From contig CAZVYN010000083.1 of the NCBI GenBank assembly GCA_964631125.1, forward strand, positions 1 to 17,330: a stretch of 17,330 nucleotides of DNA, in the 5' to 3' direction. Under the pieces are notes generated by a model that was not told the origin of the DNA, did no database searches, and saw only the letters and a program-made list of their open reading frames with translations. Both the position numbers and the translations under genes were made by a program. This document shows positions 1-7,703 of this stretch, piece by piece; position 1 is the stretch's first letter, and the number at the start of each line of letters is the position of its first letter. The stretch is from CAZVYN01 sp964631125. GTDB taxonomy: Bacteria; Eisenbacteria; RBG-16-71-46; CAIMUX01.

Positions 1-72
1 CTCGATCCTGTTCGAAGGAAGAATCTGAGTCACAGATGGAAGCGCCGGTTACACAAAGTTCTGGACACCCCC
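1..72. mobile_element. Putative terminus of an IS256-family insertion sequence (rest lies outside the window)
   Basis: Read on the minus strand, the segment at about 72-48 has the form GTCC, six bases, then TTTGTGTAA, preceded by a G run. This matches, from memory, the terminal inverted repeats of IS256-family elements (GTCC...TTGTGTAA). It abuts the point where the YqaJ-like reading frame loses family similarity, so an insertion there explains the truncation. No transposase is visible because only about 70 bases of the element lie in the window. Neither the other end nor a target duplication can be seen. The exact boundary, inside a C run at 67-74, is uncertain by a few bases. Confidence 0.45.
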
Positions 73-332
73 CCGGGTCGAGCTTCTTGCCTGTCTTGAT
101 CTCGAAGTGGCGCCGAGCCACGGGCTCTAGCTCCACACCGCGAGACATCGCGTCGTTCGCGGGCGGCTCTTTGCGCTGCCCACGCTTCTCGAGCAGGAGC
201 TGCCCGGGGCTTGTACGGATTCTCGCCCATGATGGTGGGCGCGTCGGAGGCGCCGACCCCTTCTCGTCGCCATTTCAGCCAGGCTTCGGTTCCCTGCGCG
301 AGGCTGACTCGATCGAACTCCGGTGCTCCCAC
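73..332 (-). pseudogene. Truncated, frameshifted YqaJ-type phage recombinase/exonuclease gene
   Basis: Translation from a GTG at 332 shows the N-terminal signature of YqaJ-like viral recombinases: an AQGTEAWLKWRR stretch, GVGASDAPTIMG, then NPYK. A good Shine-Dalgarno (GGGAGGGG, about 7 nt upstream) and an in-frame TAG further upstream support this start. After NPYK (about position 222) similarity moves to another frame, which reads PGQLLLEKRGQ, then SRGVELEPVARRHFEIKTGKKLDPGG, so a net +1 or -2 frameshift lies in the C/G-rich tract. Family members usually run to about 200-300 residues; here similarity stops after about 85, where the IS256-like end begins. The family makes 5'-3' exonucleases that work with single-strand annealing proteins in phage and plasmid recombination. 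This copy should be dead and is probably a prophage or plasmid relic. Confidence 0.7.
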
Positions 333-598
333 CTTCCGCCCCTCCCTTCCGATTCGCTCCTACTCACGCGGCCATCGTCGAGGCTTGGATGTCACGAGCC
401 CTGAAGGAGATCGGTGGTCGAGTTCGAACTCGGTCGGGGAAGGATAGACGAGTCTCGGCCACTTCGTCAGCGAGGGAAGCGCTCGAACGCAGTTGGCTGG
501 TGTCGCTCAGGTCCAGTTTGGTTCTGTCCAACTTGACGGAGTCCGACCGGCAAGACGCTCTTGCGGGTCTCGTCAGCCTCGAGCAGCGCGGCGAGGCC

Positions 599-644
599 GT
601 ACCCCATGGGCTACTCGGTTCGAAACGAGTAGCCCATGGGATAC
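599..644. repeat. Long imperfect palindrome (REP-like hairpin)
   Basis: The arms 603-617 and 626-640 are perfect 15-bp inverted complements (CCCATGGGCTACTCG). They extend outward across one mismatch to GTA/TAC and inward across one mismatch to a central TTCGAA. The 46-nt unit would fold into a nearly complete hairpin. There is no T tract on either side, so an intrinsic terminator is unlikely. Its right arm resembles the element at 730-747 (shared CGAAACG, GTAGCCC, then TACA), which suggests a dispersed intergenic repeat family. Confidence 0.65.
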
Positions 645-729
645 AGATTGACGCCTTCGCCGTTGAGGATCCCGGAACGGCTCTGTCGACGAAGGCGCTC
701 GCCTGCCGCCGACGACTCGTCGCGAAACG

Positions 730-747
730 TGTAGCCCGCAGGCTACA
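730..747. repeat. Short palindrome related to the 599-644 element
   Basis: TGTAGCC (730-736) and GGCTACA (741-747) are perfect complements around a 4-nt CGCA loop. The preceding CGAAACG and the GTAGCCC core match the right arm of the larger palindrome about 100 bp upstream. It lies just past the 3' end of the minus-strand pseudouridine synthase gene. It could be a repeat copy or a transcript-end hairpin; no T run follows on the minus strand. Confidence 0.55.
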
Positions 748-782
748 AGTCTCGACTCTGCGATCGATCTACGGCGTTCCCC

Positions 783-1502
783 TCACCGCGAAATCAATGC
801 CCCGAACTCTCGCGGCAGCGGCGCCTCGAAGCGCATCTCCTGTCCCGTCACGGGATGATCGAACCCCAGCACCGCCGCGTGGAGCGCGAGGCGTTGATGG
901 GGCCAGAGGCGATGCAGCGCCAGGTCGGCTCGATAGCGACGATCGCCCAGCACCGGGTGAAGGGCTTCGGCGAACTGGACGCGGATCTGGTTGCGGCGGC
1001 CGGTCTCGAGGCGCACGCGCACCAGGGTGACGTCGGCGCCGCGGCCTTCGACGCGGTAGTGCGTCACGGCGCGTTGGCCGCGCTCGTCGTCGTCCGTGGA
1101 ATAGCGGGTGAGCGCGCGGTTGGTCTCCAGGCGGCTGTCGTACGTGCCGCCGTCTTCCTCGATCACGCCGGCGACCAGCGCGAAATAGACCCGCAGCGGC
1201 TTGCGGTCGCGGAACTGGGCGCGGAGGGCGTCGCCGGTGCGGCGATCCTTGCCGAAAACGATGAGGCCCGAGGTCTCTCGATCGAGTCGCTGCACCACCT
1301 CGATCTTGCGCCGCCGCGCGCCCGGCCGATGCAGGTAGCGCTCGACCAGATCAGCGAGTGTGTTGGTCTCGCCGCGCGGAGTCGGCACGGTCAAGACCAT
1401 GGCGGACTTCTCGACCACGATCAGCACGTCGTCTTCGAAGACGATGTCGAAGCGTCGACTGGCGCGGGAGGAGGGGCGGCGTTCGCCTCGGCGGGGAGAC
1501 AC
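783..1502 (-). CDS. RluA-family pseudouridine synthase
   Basis: The product is a 239-residue enzyme of the RluA/RluD family, which converts uridine to pseudouridine in rRNA or tRNA. The family catalytic motif appears as VQRLDRETSGLIVFGK (about residues 70-85), with Asp74 as predicted nucleophile. The usual His before RLD is Gln here. The N-terminal strand (DIVFEDDVLIVVEK, about 19-32) and the C-terminal GRRNQIRVQF and HPVLGDRRY blocks are typical of the catalytic domain. No S4 RNA-binding domain precedes it, so it resembles the short RluA-like members; the target base cannot be predicted. The GTG start at 1502 is the longest option and lacks an evident Shine-Dalgarno, so the true start may be slightly downstream. 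It is on the same strand as rpiA, 149 bp away. Confidence 0.88.
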   Translation of the reverse strand: MSPRRGERRPSSRASRRFDIVFEDDVLIVVEKSAMVLTVPTPRGETNTLADLVERYLHRPGARRRKIEVVQRLDRETSGLIVFGKDRRTGDALRAQFRDRKPLRVYFALVAGVIEEDGGTYDSRLETNRALTRYSTDDDERGQRAVTHYRVEGRGADVTLVRVRLETGRRNQIRVQFAEALHPVLGDRRYRADLALHRLWPHQRLALHAAVLGFDHPVTGQEMRFEAPLPREFGALISR

Positions 1503-1552
1503 GCGTCGGCTACTGCGAGTGTCGAAGCATGGCTTGGACCTCCAGGTGGATC

Positions 1553-1575
1553 ACCGGCCAGTCGGTGCGGCCGGT
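1553..1575. terminator. Inverted repeat between rpiA and the pseudouridine synthase gene
   Basis: ACCGGCC (1553-1559) and GGCCGGT (1569-1575) are perfect complements around a 9-nt loop in the 149-bp gap downstream of rpiA. A stem in this place could end or attenuate rpiA transcription. There is no U tract, so it would not be a classical intrinsic terminator, and GC-rich DNA yields such stems by chance. Confidence 0.3.
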
Positions 1576-1651
1576 CGGCGCGAACGTCTCCCGGGCTCCG
1601 GTGACAGTGGATCGAGTGACATAGCGCGCGAGGATACCAGAGCTCCCGCTC

Positions 1652-2362
1652 TCACTGACTCTTGCGCTCCACCGTCGCGCCGCCGCTGCGTCCCACCACG
1701 AGAATGTGCGTGAGACCGAGGAACAGGCCGGTCTCGACGATGCCGGCGCGCGCCAGGAGACGCGTCTGCAGCGTGAGCGGATCTCGGAGCGCCGCTTGAC
1801 CCATCGCATGGTCGAAACGCACATCCAAGAGGTAATTGCCTTCGTCGGTCACCACCGGCGCGCCGTAGACCACGCGGAGCACCGCCGCTCCGCCGAGCGA
1901 TCGCAGGAACTCCACTTGCGTCTTCCAGCCCATGCGCACCACCTCGACCGGGAGCGCAGCCTTCTGGCCCAACCGCGCGACCAGCTTCGACTCGTCGACC
2001 GCGATGCACTCTTGCAGCGAGGCCTGCGCGATGATCTTCTCGCGCAAGAGCGCGCCGCCGGCGCCCTTGATCAGATTCCATGAGGGGTCGACCTCGTCCG
2101 CTCCGTCGATGGTGAGATCGAGCGGGGCCAGATCATCCAAGTCGTTCAGCGGAATGCCGACCGAGCGGGCGAGCGCCGCCGTCGCCTCGGAAGTCGCCGT
2201 CGCGCGCAGGTCGCGCACGCGGCCCTCCGCCAATCGACGCCCGAGCTCCTCGACTACCAGCTTCGCCGTCGAGCCGGTGCCGAGTCCGAGTTTCATGCCC
2301 GAGCGCACGAGGTCGCAGGCCGCGAGCGCCGCGTTGGCCTTCGCATTATCAGGCGCTTTCAT
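1652..2362 (-). CDS. rpiA: Ribose-5-phosphate isomerase A
   Basis: This 236-residue enzyme interconverts ribose 5-phosphate and ribulose 5-phosphate in the cytosolic pentose phosphate pathway. Family motifs are all present: the phosphate-binding GTGSTA (28-33), TIDGADEVD (84-92), KGAGGALLREKI (99-110) and the AVDESK segment (121-126). The catalytic residues known from E. coli RpiA (Asp81, Asp84, Lys94, Glu103) correspond at a constant offset of five to Asp86, Asp89, Lys99 and Glu108. I chose the ATG at 2362 over one at 2377, because GGAGGT lies 7 nt upstream of 2362 whereas 2377 has no ribosome-binding site. The length is normal. It is divergent from the ABC exporter operon across a 102-bp gap holding a dyad at 2389-2405. 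Confidence 0.95.
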   Translation of the reverse strand: MKAPDNAKANAALAACDLVRSGMKLGLGTGSTAKLVVEELGRRLAEGRVRDLRATATSEATAALARSVGIPLNDLDDLAPLDLTIDGADEVDPSWNLIKGAGGALLREKIIAQASLQECIAVDESKLVARLGQKAALPVEVVRMGWKTQVEFLRSLGGAAVLRVVYGAPVVTDEGNYLLDVRFDHAMGQAALRDPLTLQTRLLARAGIVETGLFLGLTHILVVGRSGGATVERKSQ

Positions 2363-2388
2363 AGGCGTGACCTCCATGACGCGGGACT

Positions 2389-2405
2389 GTAGCAGCCTCT
2401 GCTAC
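2389..2405. promoter_or_regulatory. Perfect dyad in the rpiA / ABC-exporter divergent gap
   Basis: GTAGCAG (2389-2395) and CTGCTAC (2399-2405) are perfect complements around CCT. The dyad sits nearly central in the 102-bp gap that must hold both divergent promoters. A repressor operator is a reasonable guess; a short hairpin at one of the transcript starts is the alternative. I could not assign convincing -35/-10 boxes. Confidence 0.35.
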
Positions 2406-2464
2406 GATGCCGGCCGCATTCGACCGACAGACTCGACCGGCGCCTGCGTCCGCGAGGAGGTTTC

Positions 2465-3220
2465 GTGATCGACGTCCAACACCTGCGCAAGGTGTACGGC
2501 CAGTCCACAGCGGTGGATGACATCTCCTTCCGAGTCGAACCGGGCGAAATCTTCGGTCTGCTCGGACCGAACGGCGCCGGCAAGACGACGACGATCTCCT
2601 GCCTCTGCGGTCTCCTCAGTCCCACCTCGGGCTCGATCCGGATCGCGGGGGTGGACATCCTGACCGGCGGCGTCGAGGCGCGCCGCGAACTGGGCGTCGT
2701 CCCACAAGAGCTGGCCGTGTATCTCGAGATCTCCGCGACGGAGAACCTCGAATACTGGGGCGGTCTGCAAGGTCTCTCCCGCGCCGAGTTGAAGCGGCGC
2801 GTGCCCGAGATGCTCTCGCGCGTGGGGCTCGCGGATCGCGCGAAGGAGCCGGTGAAACGCTACTCCGGCGGTATGCTCCGTCGTCTCAATCTGGCCTGCG
2901 GACTGATCCACGATCCGAAGGTGCTCTTGCTCGACGAGCCAACCGTCGGCATCGACCCGCAGAGTCGCGTGCATGTGCTGGAGATCATCCGCGAGCGCGC
3001 CGCGCAGGGGACGGCGGTGCTCTACACGACGCACTACATGAACGAGGCCGAGGAACTGTGCAAGCGGCTGGCGATCCTCGATCACGGCAAGATCGTGACG
3101 CAGGGGACGCTGGAGGAACTGCTGACGGCGGCGGGCGAAGCGATCCGGCGCCAATCGGTGCCCGAGCCTTCGTTGGAGCGGCTGTTCTTGCATCTGACTG
3201 GACGCGAGTTGCGCGAGTGA
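2465..3220 (+). CDS. ABC transporter ATP-binding protein (ABC-2 exporter)
   Basis: This 251-residue nucleotide-binding subunit powers the two membrane proteins encoded directly downstream. It has the Walker A motif GPNGAGKTT (34-42), Q-loop VVPQE (78-82), signature YSGGMLRR (133-140), Walker B LLLDEPTVGID (154-164) and switch His190 in TTHYM. The order, size and DrrA/CcmA-like sequence match exporters of the ABC-2 class, which handle drugs, polysaccharides or lipids; the substrate cannot be inferred. The GTG start at 2465 follows an AGGAGG at 2455-2460. The next gene begins 7 bp after the stop, so the three genes should be co-transcribed and assemble into one inner-membrane complex. Confidence 0.95.
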   Translation: MIDVQHLRKVYGQSTAVDDISFRVEPGEIFGLLGPNGAGKTTTISCLCGLLSPTSGSIRIAGVDILTGGVEARRELGVVPQELAVYLEISATENLEYWGGLQGLSRAELKRRVPEMLSRVGLADRAKEPVKRYSGGMLRRLNLACGLIHDPKVLLLDEPTVGIDPQSRVHVLEIIRERAAQGTAVLYTTHYMNEAEELCKRLAILDHGKIVTQGTLEELLTAAGEAIRRQSVPEPSLERLFLHLTGRELRE

Positions 3221-3227
3221 CCGCGCG

Positions 3228-4469
3228 GTGAACGACATCCTGCTGGCGGCCAGGAAAGACCTGCTGCGTCGCGCGCGCGATCCGTTGTCGCTCGTCTTCT
3301 GGCTCTCGATTCCGCTCGCGATCACGCTGCTCTTTCGTTTTGCCTTCGGCGGCGACGACGGGAAGATTCCGGCGGCCAAACTGGCGCTGGCCGACCTCGA
3401 CGACAGCTTCGTCTCGCGGCTCATTCCCGGCGCGCTCGGGCAGGGCGCCCTGGCCGACTTGATCGAAGTCGTCCCGGTCGCCGACTCGTTGGAGGCGTAT
3501 CAGCTCGCGCTGAAGGGGAAGGTTTCGGCCGCGCTGATCCTTCCGCGCGGCTTCGGCGACGCGCTCCTGGACCGGCGCACGACACGGCTCGCGCTCTTCC
3601 GCAATCCGGCGCAGCAGGTGCTGCCGGTGATCGTCGAGGAGGTCTTGGAGGGACTGGCCGAGGGCGCGTTCTACGCGCGCGAGCTCTTGGGAGAGCCGAT
3701 TGAAACGATAAGAAACGCGTCGACGCAGTCGACGCGTCTGGATGACACCCAAGCCTTGGGACTGGCCCGCACTTTCGAACAAATCTTCGCCGACGACGGT
3801 CCTCAGATCATCCCCCCGTCCCTCACCGTCCATGTCGACCAACCCGAGACCCCGCGCACCGAGAGTTCCGACTACTTCTTCATGCTCTTTCCCGGCCTCG
3901 TCTTCATGTCGCTGCTCTTCACCGCGCAGGCGCTCGCCACCGACCTGTGGGACGAGCACACGCAGGGCACCTACAAGCGACACCAGGTCTCGCGACGCGG
4001 CCGACGCGCGTTTCTCTGGGGTAAGACGATCGCGGCCGGCGTGGTGCTCTTGGTCGTGCAGACGGCGCTCTTCGGCGTCGGCCGACTCCTGCTCGGGCTC
4101 CAGTTCGCGAACCTGATCCCGGCGGTGCTCTTCTCGACGTTGAGCGGCGTCGCGTTCGTCAGCTTCTTCCAATGGATCTCGGTGGTGGCGCGGCGCGAGA
4201 ACGACGCCACGATCCTGATGAGCTTCATGATCATGCCGCTCGTTCTCTTGGGGGGATCGTTCTTCCCCATTCGTGAGATGCCGCCGTTTCTGGCGGCGAT
4301 CGCGGAGAGAACGCCGAATGGGTGGTTGGCGGGGAGGCTGGAGCGGCTGTTGGCGGGACAGCCGGAGCCGGGCGCGTTGGCCATGGCTGTCGTGGCTTGC
4401 GCCTTGATCGCGGTGGTCTGCACCAAGCTCGCCGACGCGCAAGCGCGTCGACGATTCACGGCGGCCTGA
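3228..4469 (+). CDS. ABC-2 type permease subunit (first of two)
   Basis: The 413-residue membrane protein shows the ABC-2 layout. It has one N-terminal transmembrane helix (about residues 23-41), then a long extracytoplasmic segment (about 45-215), then a C-terminal block of helices beginning near DYFFMLFPGLVFMSLLF. A cytoplasmic DLWDEHTQGTYKRH loop joins helices there. The conserved late segment with GGSFFPIREMPPFL and TPNGW is typical of ABC-2/YhgE-like exporters. The GTG start is 7 bp after the ATPase gene, and its stop overlaps the next start as TGATG, so translation is probably coupled. With the following gene it likely forms a heterodimeric export channel driven by the upstream ATPase. 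Confidence 0.9.
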   Translation: MNDILLAARKDLLRRARDPLSLVFWLSIPLAITLLFRFAFGGDDGKIPAAKLALADLDDSFVSRLIPGALGQGALADLIEVVPVADSLEAYQLALKGKVSAALILPRGFGDALLDRRTTRLALFRNPAQQVLPVIVEEVLEGLAEGAFYARELLGEPIETIRNASTQSTRLDDTQALGLARTFEQIFADDGPQIIPPSLTVHVDQPETPRTESSDYFFMLFPGLVFMSLLFTAQALATDLWDEHTQGTYKRHQVSRRGRRAFLWGKTIAAGVVLLVVQTALFGVGRLLLGLQFANLIPAVLFSTLSGVAFVSFFQWISVVARRENDATILMSFMIMPLVLLGGSFFPIREMPPFLAAIAERTPNGWLAGRLERLLAGQPEPGALAMAVVACALIAVVCTKLADAQARRRFTAA

Positions 4470-5617
4470 TGCTCGGACGCATCCTCTACCTGGCGCGCTA
4501 CGACCTGTCGTTCCTGCTCCGCAGCCGCGAGACGCAGATGTGGGTTTTCTTCATGCCGATCCTCTTCATGTTCCTGATCGGGAACATGATGCCAGGAAGA
4601 CAGCGCGCAACTGGCCCCGCGCAGCTCACGCTCTTCGCGCCAGCGGGCGCCGATTCGATGCAGCAGCCGGTGACGCACGCGTTGGTGCGACATCTCGAAG
4701 CGGCGCCGTTCAGGGTCATCGTCGAAGTCGACAGCTCGGCGGCGGCCGGCCGGCGAAAGCTCGTCGTGCCCGCCGACTTCGAGCGGCGCGCGATCGCGGG
4801 CGCCCCGGACTCGCTGCGGTTCACCCGCGACGGCGATCCCGACGCCGGCTCGCGCCTCGATCAAGTGCGCGTGCAGCGCGCGGTCTTCGCACTCTTGGGT
4901 GATCTCGCGGTCATCTCGGCCCGCGGCGATTCGATCAACGCTCGCTCGTTGGCGGAACTCCGCGCCAAGCCGCGCGCCATCGCCCTCGATGTCTCGCCGG
5001 CCGGTAGACTGCGCGTGATCCCGGGCGGATTCCAGCAGGCGGTGCCGGGGATCCTCACGCAGTTCATCTTCTTGGTCATGCTGACCAGCGGCGGCGTCAT
5101 GCTCGTGATCGAGCGACGGGCCGGCCTGCTCCGGCGCATCGCCTCGGCGCCGGTGACGCGCGGCGAGGTGCTGGCGAGCCGAATTCTCGCGCGGTTCGCG
5201 CTCGGGCTCGTACAGACGGTCTTCGCGGTGGGCGTGGCCTCGCTGCTCTTCCGAGTCGACTGGGGCGGCTCGTTGCCGATGATCCTCGTGCTCTTCGCGG
5301 GGCTGGCGCTGAGCGGCGCGACGCTGTCGGTGCTGTTCGGCAATCTCACCGACAACCCCGGCCAGACCGTCGGCCTCGCCGTCTTGGGCGCGAATCTCGC
5401 GGCGGCGTTGGGCGGATGTTGGTGGCCGATCGAGATCGTGCCGCCGTTCATGCAACGGCTGGCTTGGTTTCTGCCGACGGGGTGGACGATGCATGGTCTC
5501 CGTCGACTGATGAGTTATGGAGATCCGCCGGAGGCGGCGCTCGGCTCCCTCGCTCTGCTGCTGGCCTCGGCTGTCGTCTTCTTCGCCTTGGGTGTGCGCA
5601 CGTTCCGTTATCGATGA
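4469..5617 (+). CDS. ABC-2 type permease subunit (second of two)
   Basis: This 382-residue protein has the same layout as its upstream partner. An N-terminal helix around MWVFFMPILFMFLIGNMM is followed by an extracytoplasmic domain of about 200 residues. About five more helices begin at ILTQFIFLVMLTSGGVMLV, and the cytoplasmic ERRAGLLRRIASAPVTRGEVLASR loop is a hallmark of ABC-2 permeases. The ATG at 4469 overlaps the preceding stop (TGATG) and leaves a normal N terminus; a longer in-frame extension upstream lies inside the neighbouring gene and is rejected. Its own stop overlaps the start of the EamA gene (ATGA), which puts at least four genes in one transcription unit. Confidence 0.9.
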   Translation: MLGRILYLARYDLSFLLRSRETQMWVFFMPILFMFLIGNMMPGRQRATGPAQLTLFAPAGADSMQQPVTHALVRHLEAAPFRVIVEVDSSAAAGRRKLVVPADFERRAIAGAPDSLRFTRDGDPDAGSRLDQVRVQRAVFALLGDLAVISARGDSINARSLAELRAKPRAIALDVSPAGRLRVIPGGFQQAVPGILTQFIFLVMLTSGGVMLVIERRAGLLRRIASAPVTRGEVLASRILARFALGLVQTVFAVGVASLLFRVDWGGSLPMILVLFAGLALSGATLSVLFGNLTDNPGQTVGLAVLGANLAAALGGCWWPIEIVPPFMQRLAWFLPTGWTMHGLRRLMSYGDPPEAALGSLALLLASAVVFFALGVRTFRYR

Positions 5618-6465
5618 AGCCGACGCTCGCGCTCCTGCTGACGTCGCTCATCTGGGGCGTGACGTTCGTCGCCGTGAAGTCCGCGCTCGAGTCGGTCTCT
5701 CCGCTCTTCTTCGTCGCGCTGCGCTTCACGATCGGAGCGGTCACCGCGCTCGTGCTCGTTCGACCGTCGGCCGGACTGCGCGCGTCGCTCTTGGCGGGAA
5801 TTCCGCTCGGGGTACTGCTCGCGTCGGCCTATGCGGCGCAGACGATCGGGTTAGTCGAGACGACCCCGTCTCGCTCGGCGTTTCTGACCGCGCTGAGCAT
5901 CGGCCTCGTTCCTTTCTGCGCCGCCGCGCTGGGACAAGGGCGCGTGCGACTCGGCGGCTATCTCGCCCTCGCTCTGGTCCTGCCCGGACTCTGGTGTGTG
6001 ACGCGCCCCGGAGGGACGTCGCTCGGCCTCGGCGGCTGGAACGTCGGGGACAGTTGGACGGTCGTCTGCGCCGCGCTCTTCGCCTGGCACATCGCGCTCT
6101 TGAGCCGATTCGCCGGCAAACAGGATGCCGGCGGACTGGTCTTCTCCCAACTCGCCACGACCGCCGTGCTCGCCTATCCCGTCGCCATCGTGGCCGAGGA
6201 CGTCGCGCTGGAGTGGACGCCCGAGGTGATCGTCGCGCTCATCGTCACCGGAATTTTCGCCTCGACCGTGACCAGCTGGCTCCAGACCTGGGCCCAGTCG
6301 AAGGTCAGCGCCAGCCGCGCCGCCCTCATCTTCGCGACCGAGCCGGTCTTCGCAGCGCTCTTCTCCGCGTTGGTGCTGGGCGAACGGTTCGGTTGGATGG
6401 GATTCCTCGGAGCGGCGCTCATCCTCAGTGGCGTCATCCTGTCGGAGACTCGCGGTTCGCGCTGA
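5614..6465 (+). CDS. EamA/DMT-superfamily transporter
   Basis: The 283-residue product begins with the typical EamA entry helix (TSLIWGVTFVAVKSAL). It alternates about ten hydrophobic helices in two repeats of about five. The second repeat shows the characteristic STVTSWLQTWAQSKVSASRAALIFATEPVFAALFS pattern and the GERFGWMGFLGAALILSGV ending. Members of this drug/metabolite superfamily export amino acids, metabolites or toxic compounds across the inner membrane; the substrate is unknown. The ATG overlaps the permease stop by 4 bp, indicating coupling. It could extend the exporter operon functionally or merely be co-transcribed. The length is normal and nothing looks damaged. Confidence 0.92.
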   Translation: MKPTLALLLTSLIWGVTFVAVKSALESVSPLFFVALRFTIGAVTALVLVRPSAGLRASLLAGIPLGVLLASAYAAQTIGLVETTPSRSAFLTALSIGLVPFCAAALGQGRVRLGGYLALALVLPGLWCVTRPGGTSLGLGGWNVGDSWTVVCAALFAWHIALLSRFAGKQDAGGLVFSQLATTAVLAYPVAIVAEDVALEWTPEVIVALIVTGIFASTVTSWLQTWAQSKVSASRAALIFATEPVFAALFSALVLGERFGWMGFLGAALILSGVILSETRGSR

Positions 6466-6539
6466 ACCCGGAATTGGTTCGCGAGTCGCGGGCCAATGCG
6501 TGGAGAAACGCCCCGCCGTCAAGTCTCCCGCGCGAGTGC

Positions 6540-6568
6540 TTGAACGGTTCGACCCAGGGGGCGATCAT
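6540..6568 (+). promoter_or_regulatory. Possible sigma70-type promoter for ilvE
   Basis: TTGAAC (6540-6545) and GATCAT (6563-6568) are separated by 17 bp. Each matches the sigma70 consensus at four of six positions. They lie in the 143-bp gap between the EamA gene and ilvE, 40 bp before the start codon. The match is weak and found by eye only, and the host's promoter preferences are unknown. Confidence 0.25.
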
Positions 6569-6608
6569 AAGACCGCTCTCGATTCCGCCCACAGAGAGGG
6601 ACCCCCCG

Positions 6609-7676
6609 ATGGAGAACGCCGTTCGCAACGCAGTCGCGTCGCCAGCTTCCGCGCGCCGCGCGCTTCCCGCCACCCTCGGCTTCGGACAGATCTTCGCGGA
6701 CGTGATGTTCCGCATGCGCTACACGAAGGCGCAGGGATGGCAGGACGGCGAGTTCTGTCCCTACGGTCCGTTGATGCTCGATCCGGCGGCGAAGGTGCTG
6801 CATTACGGCCAAGAGATCTTCGAGGGACACAAGGGATACCGCTGGGACGACGGTCGCATCGCGCTCTTCCGTCCCGACGCCAACGCCGCGCGCATGAACC
6901 GCTCGGCCCGTCGCATGCGCATGCCCGAGATCCCGGTCGAGACGCAACTCGACGCCGTCGTCGAGCTCGTGCGGCGCGTGCAGGACTGGGTGCCGGACGC
7001 GCCGGGCTCGCTCTATCTGCGGCCGACGATGATCGCGACCGAAGCGGGGCTCGGCGTCCGCGCGGCGACTGAGTTCCTCTATTACGTCATCGCCTCGCCG
7101 GTCGGGCCGTACTTCCCGCAGGGCTTCGCCCCGATCAAGGTGCACGTCGAGAGCAAGTTCACGCGCGCGGCCGAAGGTGGCATGGGCGCGGCCAAGACCG
7201 GCGGCAACTACGCCGGATCGCTCTTCGCCCAGACCGAGGCGAAGGAACGCGGATACGACGCGGTGCTCTGGCTCGACGCCAAGGAGCACCGGTTCATCGA
7301 AGAGATCAGCGCGATGAACATCTTCTTCGTCATCGACGGCCAGATCACGACCTCGCCTCTGACCGGCTCGATCCTCGAGGGGATCACGCGCGATTCGGTC
7401 ATCACGCTCGCGCGCGACGCCGACGAAGGGGGCGTGGAGCGGCTCATCTCGATCGATGAGATCATCGAAGGGATCGCGAGCGGGCGCGTGAGCGAGGCGT
7501 TCGCAGCGGGGACCGCGGCGGTCATCACGCCGGTCGGCGGCTTCGCCTGGCAGGGACACGAGCACCCGATCCGCGGCGGCGAGATCGGCCCGATGGCGCA
7601 GAAGTACTACGCGCGGTTGACCGACACCCAGTGGGGCCGGGTGGTCGACACCCGCGGCTGGATCCGGTTCATCTGA
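6609..7676 (+). CDS. ilvE: Branched-chain amino acid aminotransferase
   Basis: This 355-residue PLP-dependent fold-IV aminotransferase catalyses the last step of Val, Leu and Ile synthesis, and the reverse reaction in degradation, with 2-oxoglutarate/glutamate. The PLP lysine is Lys196 in MGAAKTGGNYAGS. It is followed by VLWLDAKEHRFIEE and the AMNIFFVI strand typical of the longer (eukaryote-like) bacterial BCATs, and later by LTGSILEGITRDSVI. FGQIFADVMFRMRY near residue 25 and QEIFEGHKGYRW near 69 also match that subgroup. The ATG at 6609 follows a GAGAGGGA ribosome-binding sequence; the frame open further upstream covers the EamA gene and is not real. All 17 Phe codons are TTC, the local norm. 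It heads a likely operon with the exported protein 27 bp downstream. Confidence 0.96.
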   Translation: MENAVRNAVASPASARRALPATLGFGQIFADVMFRMRYTKAQGWQDGEFCPYGPLMLDPAAKVLHYGQEIFEGHKGYRWDDGRIALFRPDANAARMNRSARRMRMPEIPVETQLDAVVELVRRVQDWVPDAPGSLYLRPTMIATEAGLGVRAATEFLYYVIASPVGPYFPQGFAPIKVHVESKFTRAAEGGMGAAKTGGNYAGSLFAQTEAKERGYDAVLWLDAKEHRFIEEISAMNIFFVIDGQITTSPLTGSILEGITRDSVITLARDADEGGVERLISIDEIIEGIASGRVSEAFAAGTAAVITPVGGFAWQGHEHPIRGGEIGPMAQKYYARLTDTQWGRVVDTRGWIRFI

Positions 7677-7703
7677 CATGGCGCCCCTGAGCTGGATGCC
7701 CTG

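Larger units (their letters stand above)
333..782. other. Gene-free interval with two palindromes, no recognisable CDS
   Basis: This 450-bp gap lies between the broken recombinase gene and the 3' end of the pseudouridine synthase gene. Open frames across it show no family resemblance, and I judge them chance frames in GC-rich DNA. It holds a perfect 14-bp palindrome at 419-432, a long inverted repeat at 599-644 and a shorter one at 730-747. The latter two share sequence and are listed separately. Confidence 0.6.

Noticed and set aside
419..432. CGAGTTCGAACTCG palindrome resembling a tRNA T-arm
   Set aside because: After a 7-nt TTCGAAC loop the base needed to pair with G53 is T, not C, and no acceptor, D or anticodon arms are found around it.
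5517..6608. Long N-terminal extension of ilvE
   Set aside because: The open frame upstream of 6609 overlaps the EamA gene out of frame and has Arg/Ala-rich nonsense composition; family similarity starts only after 6609.
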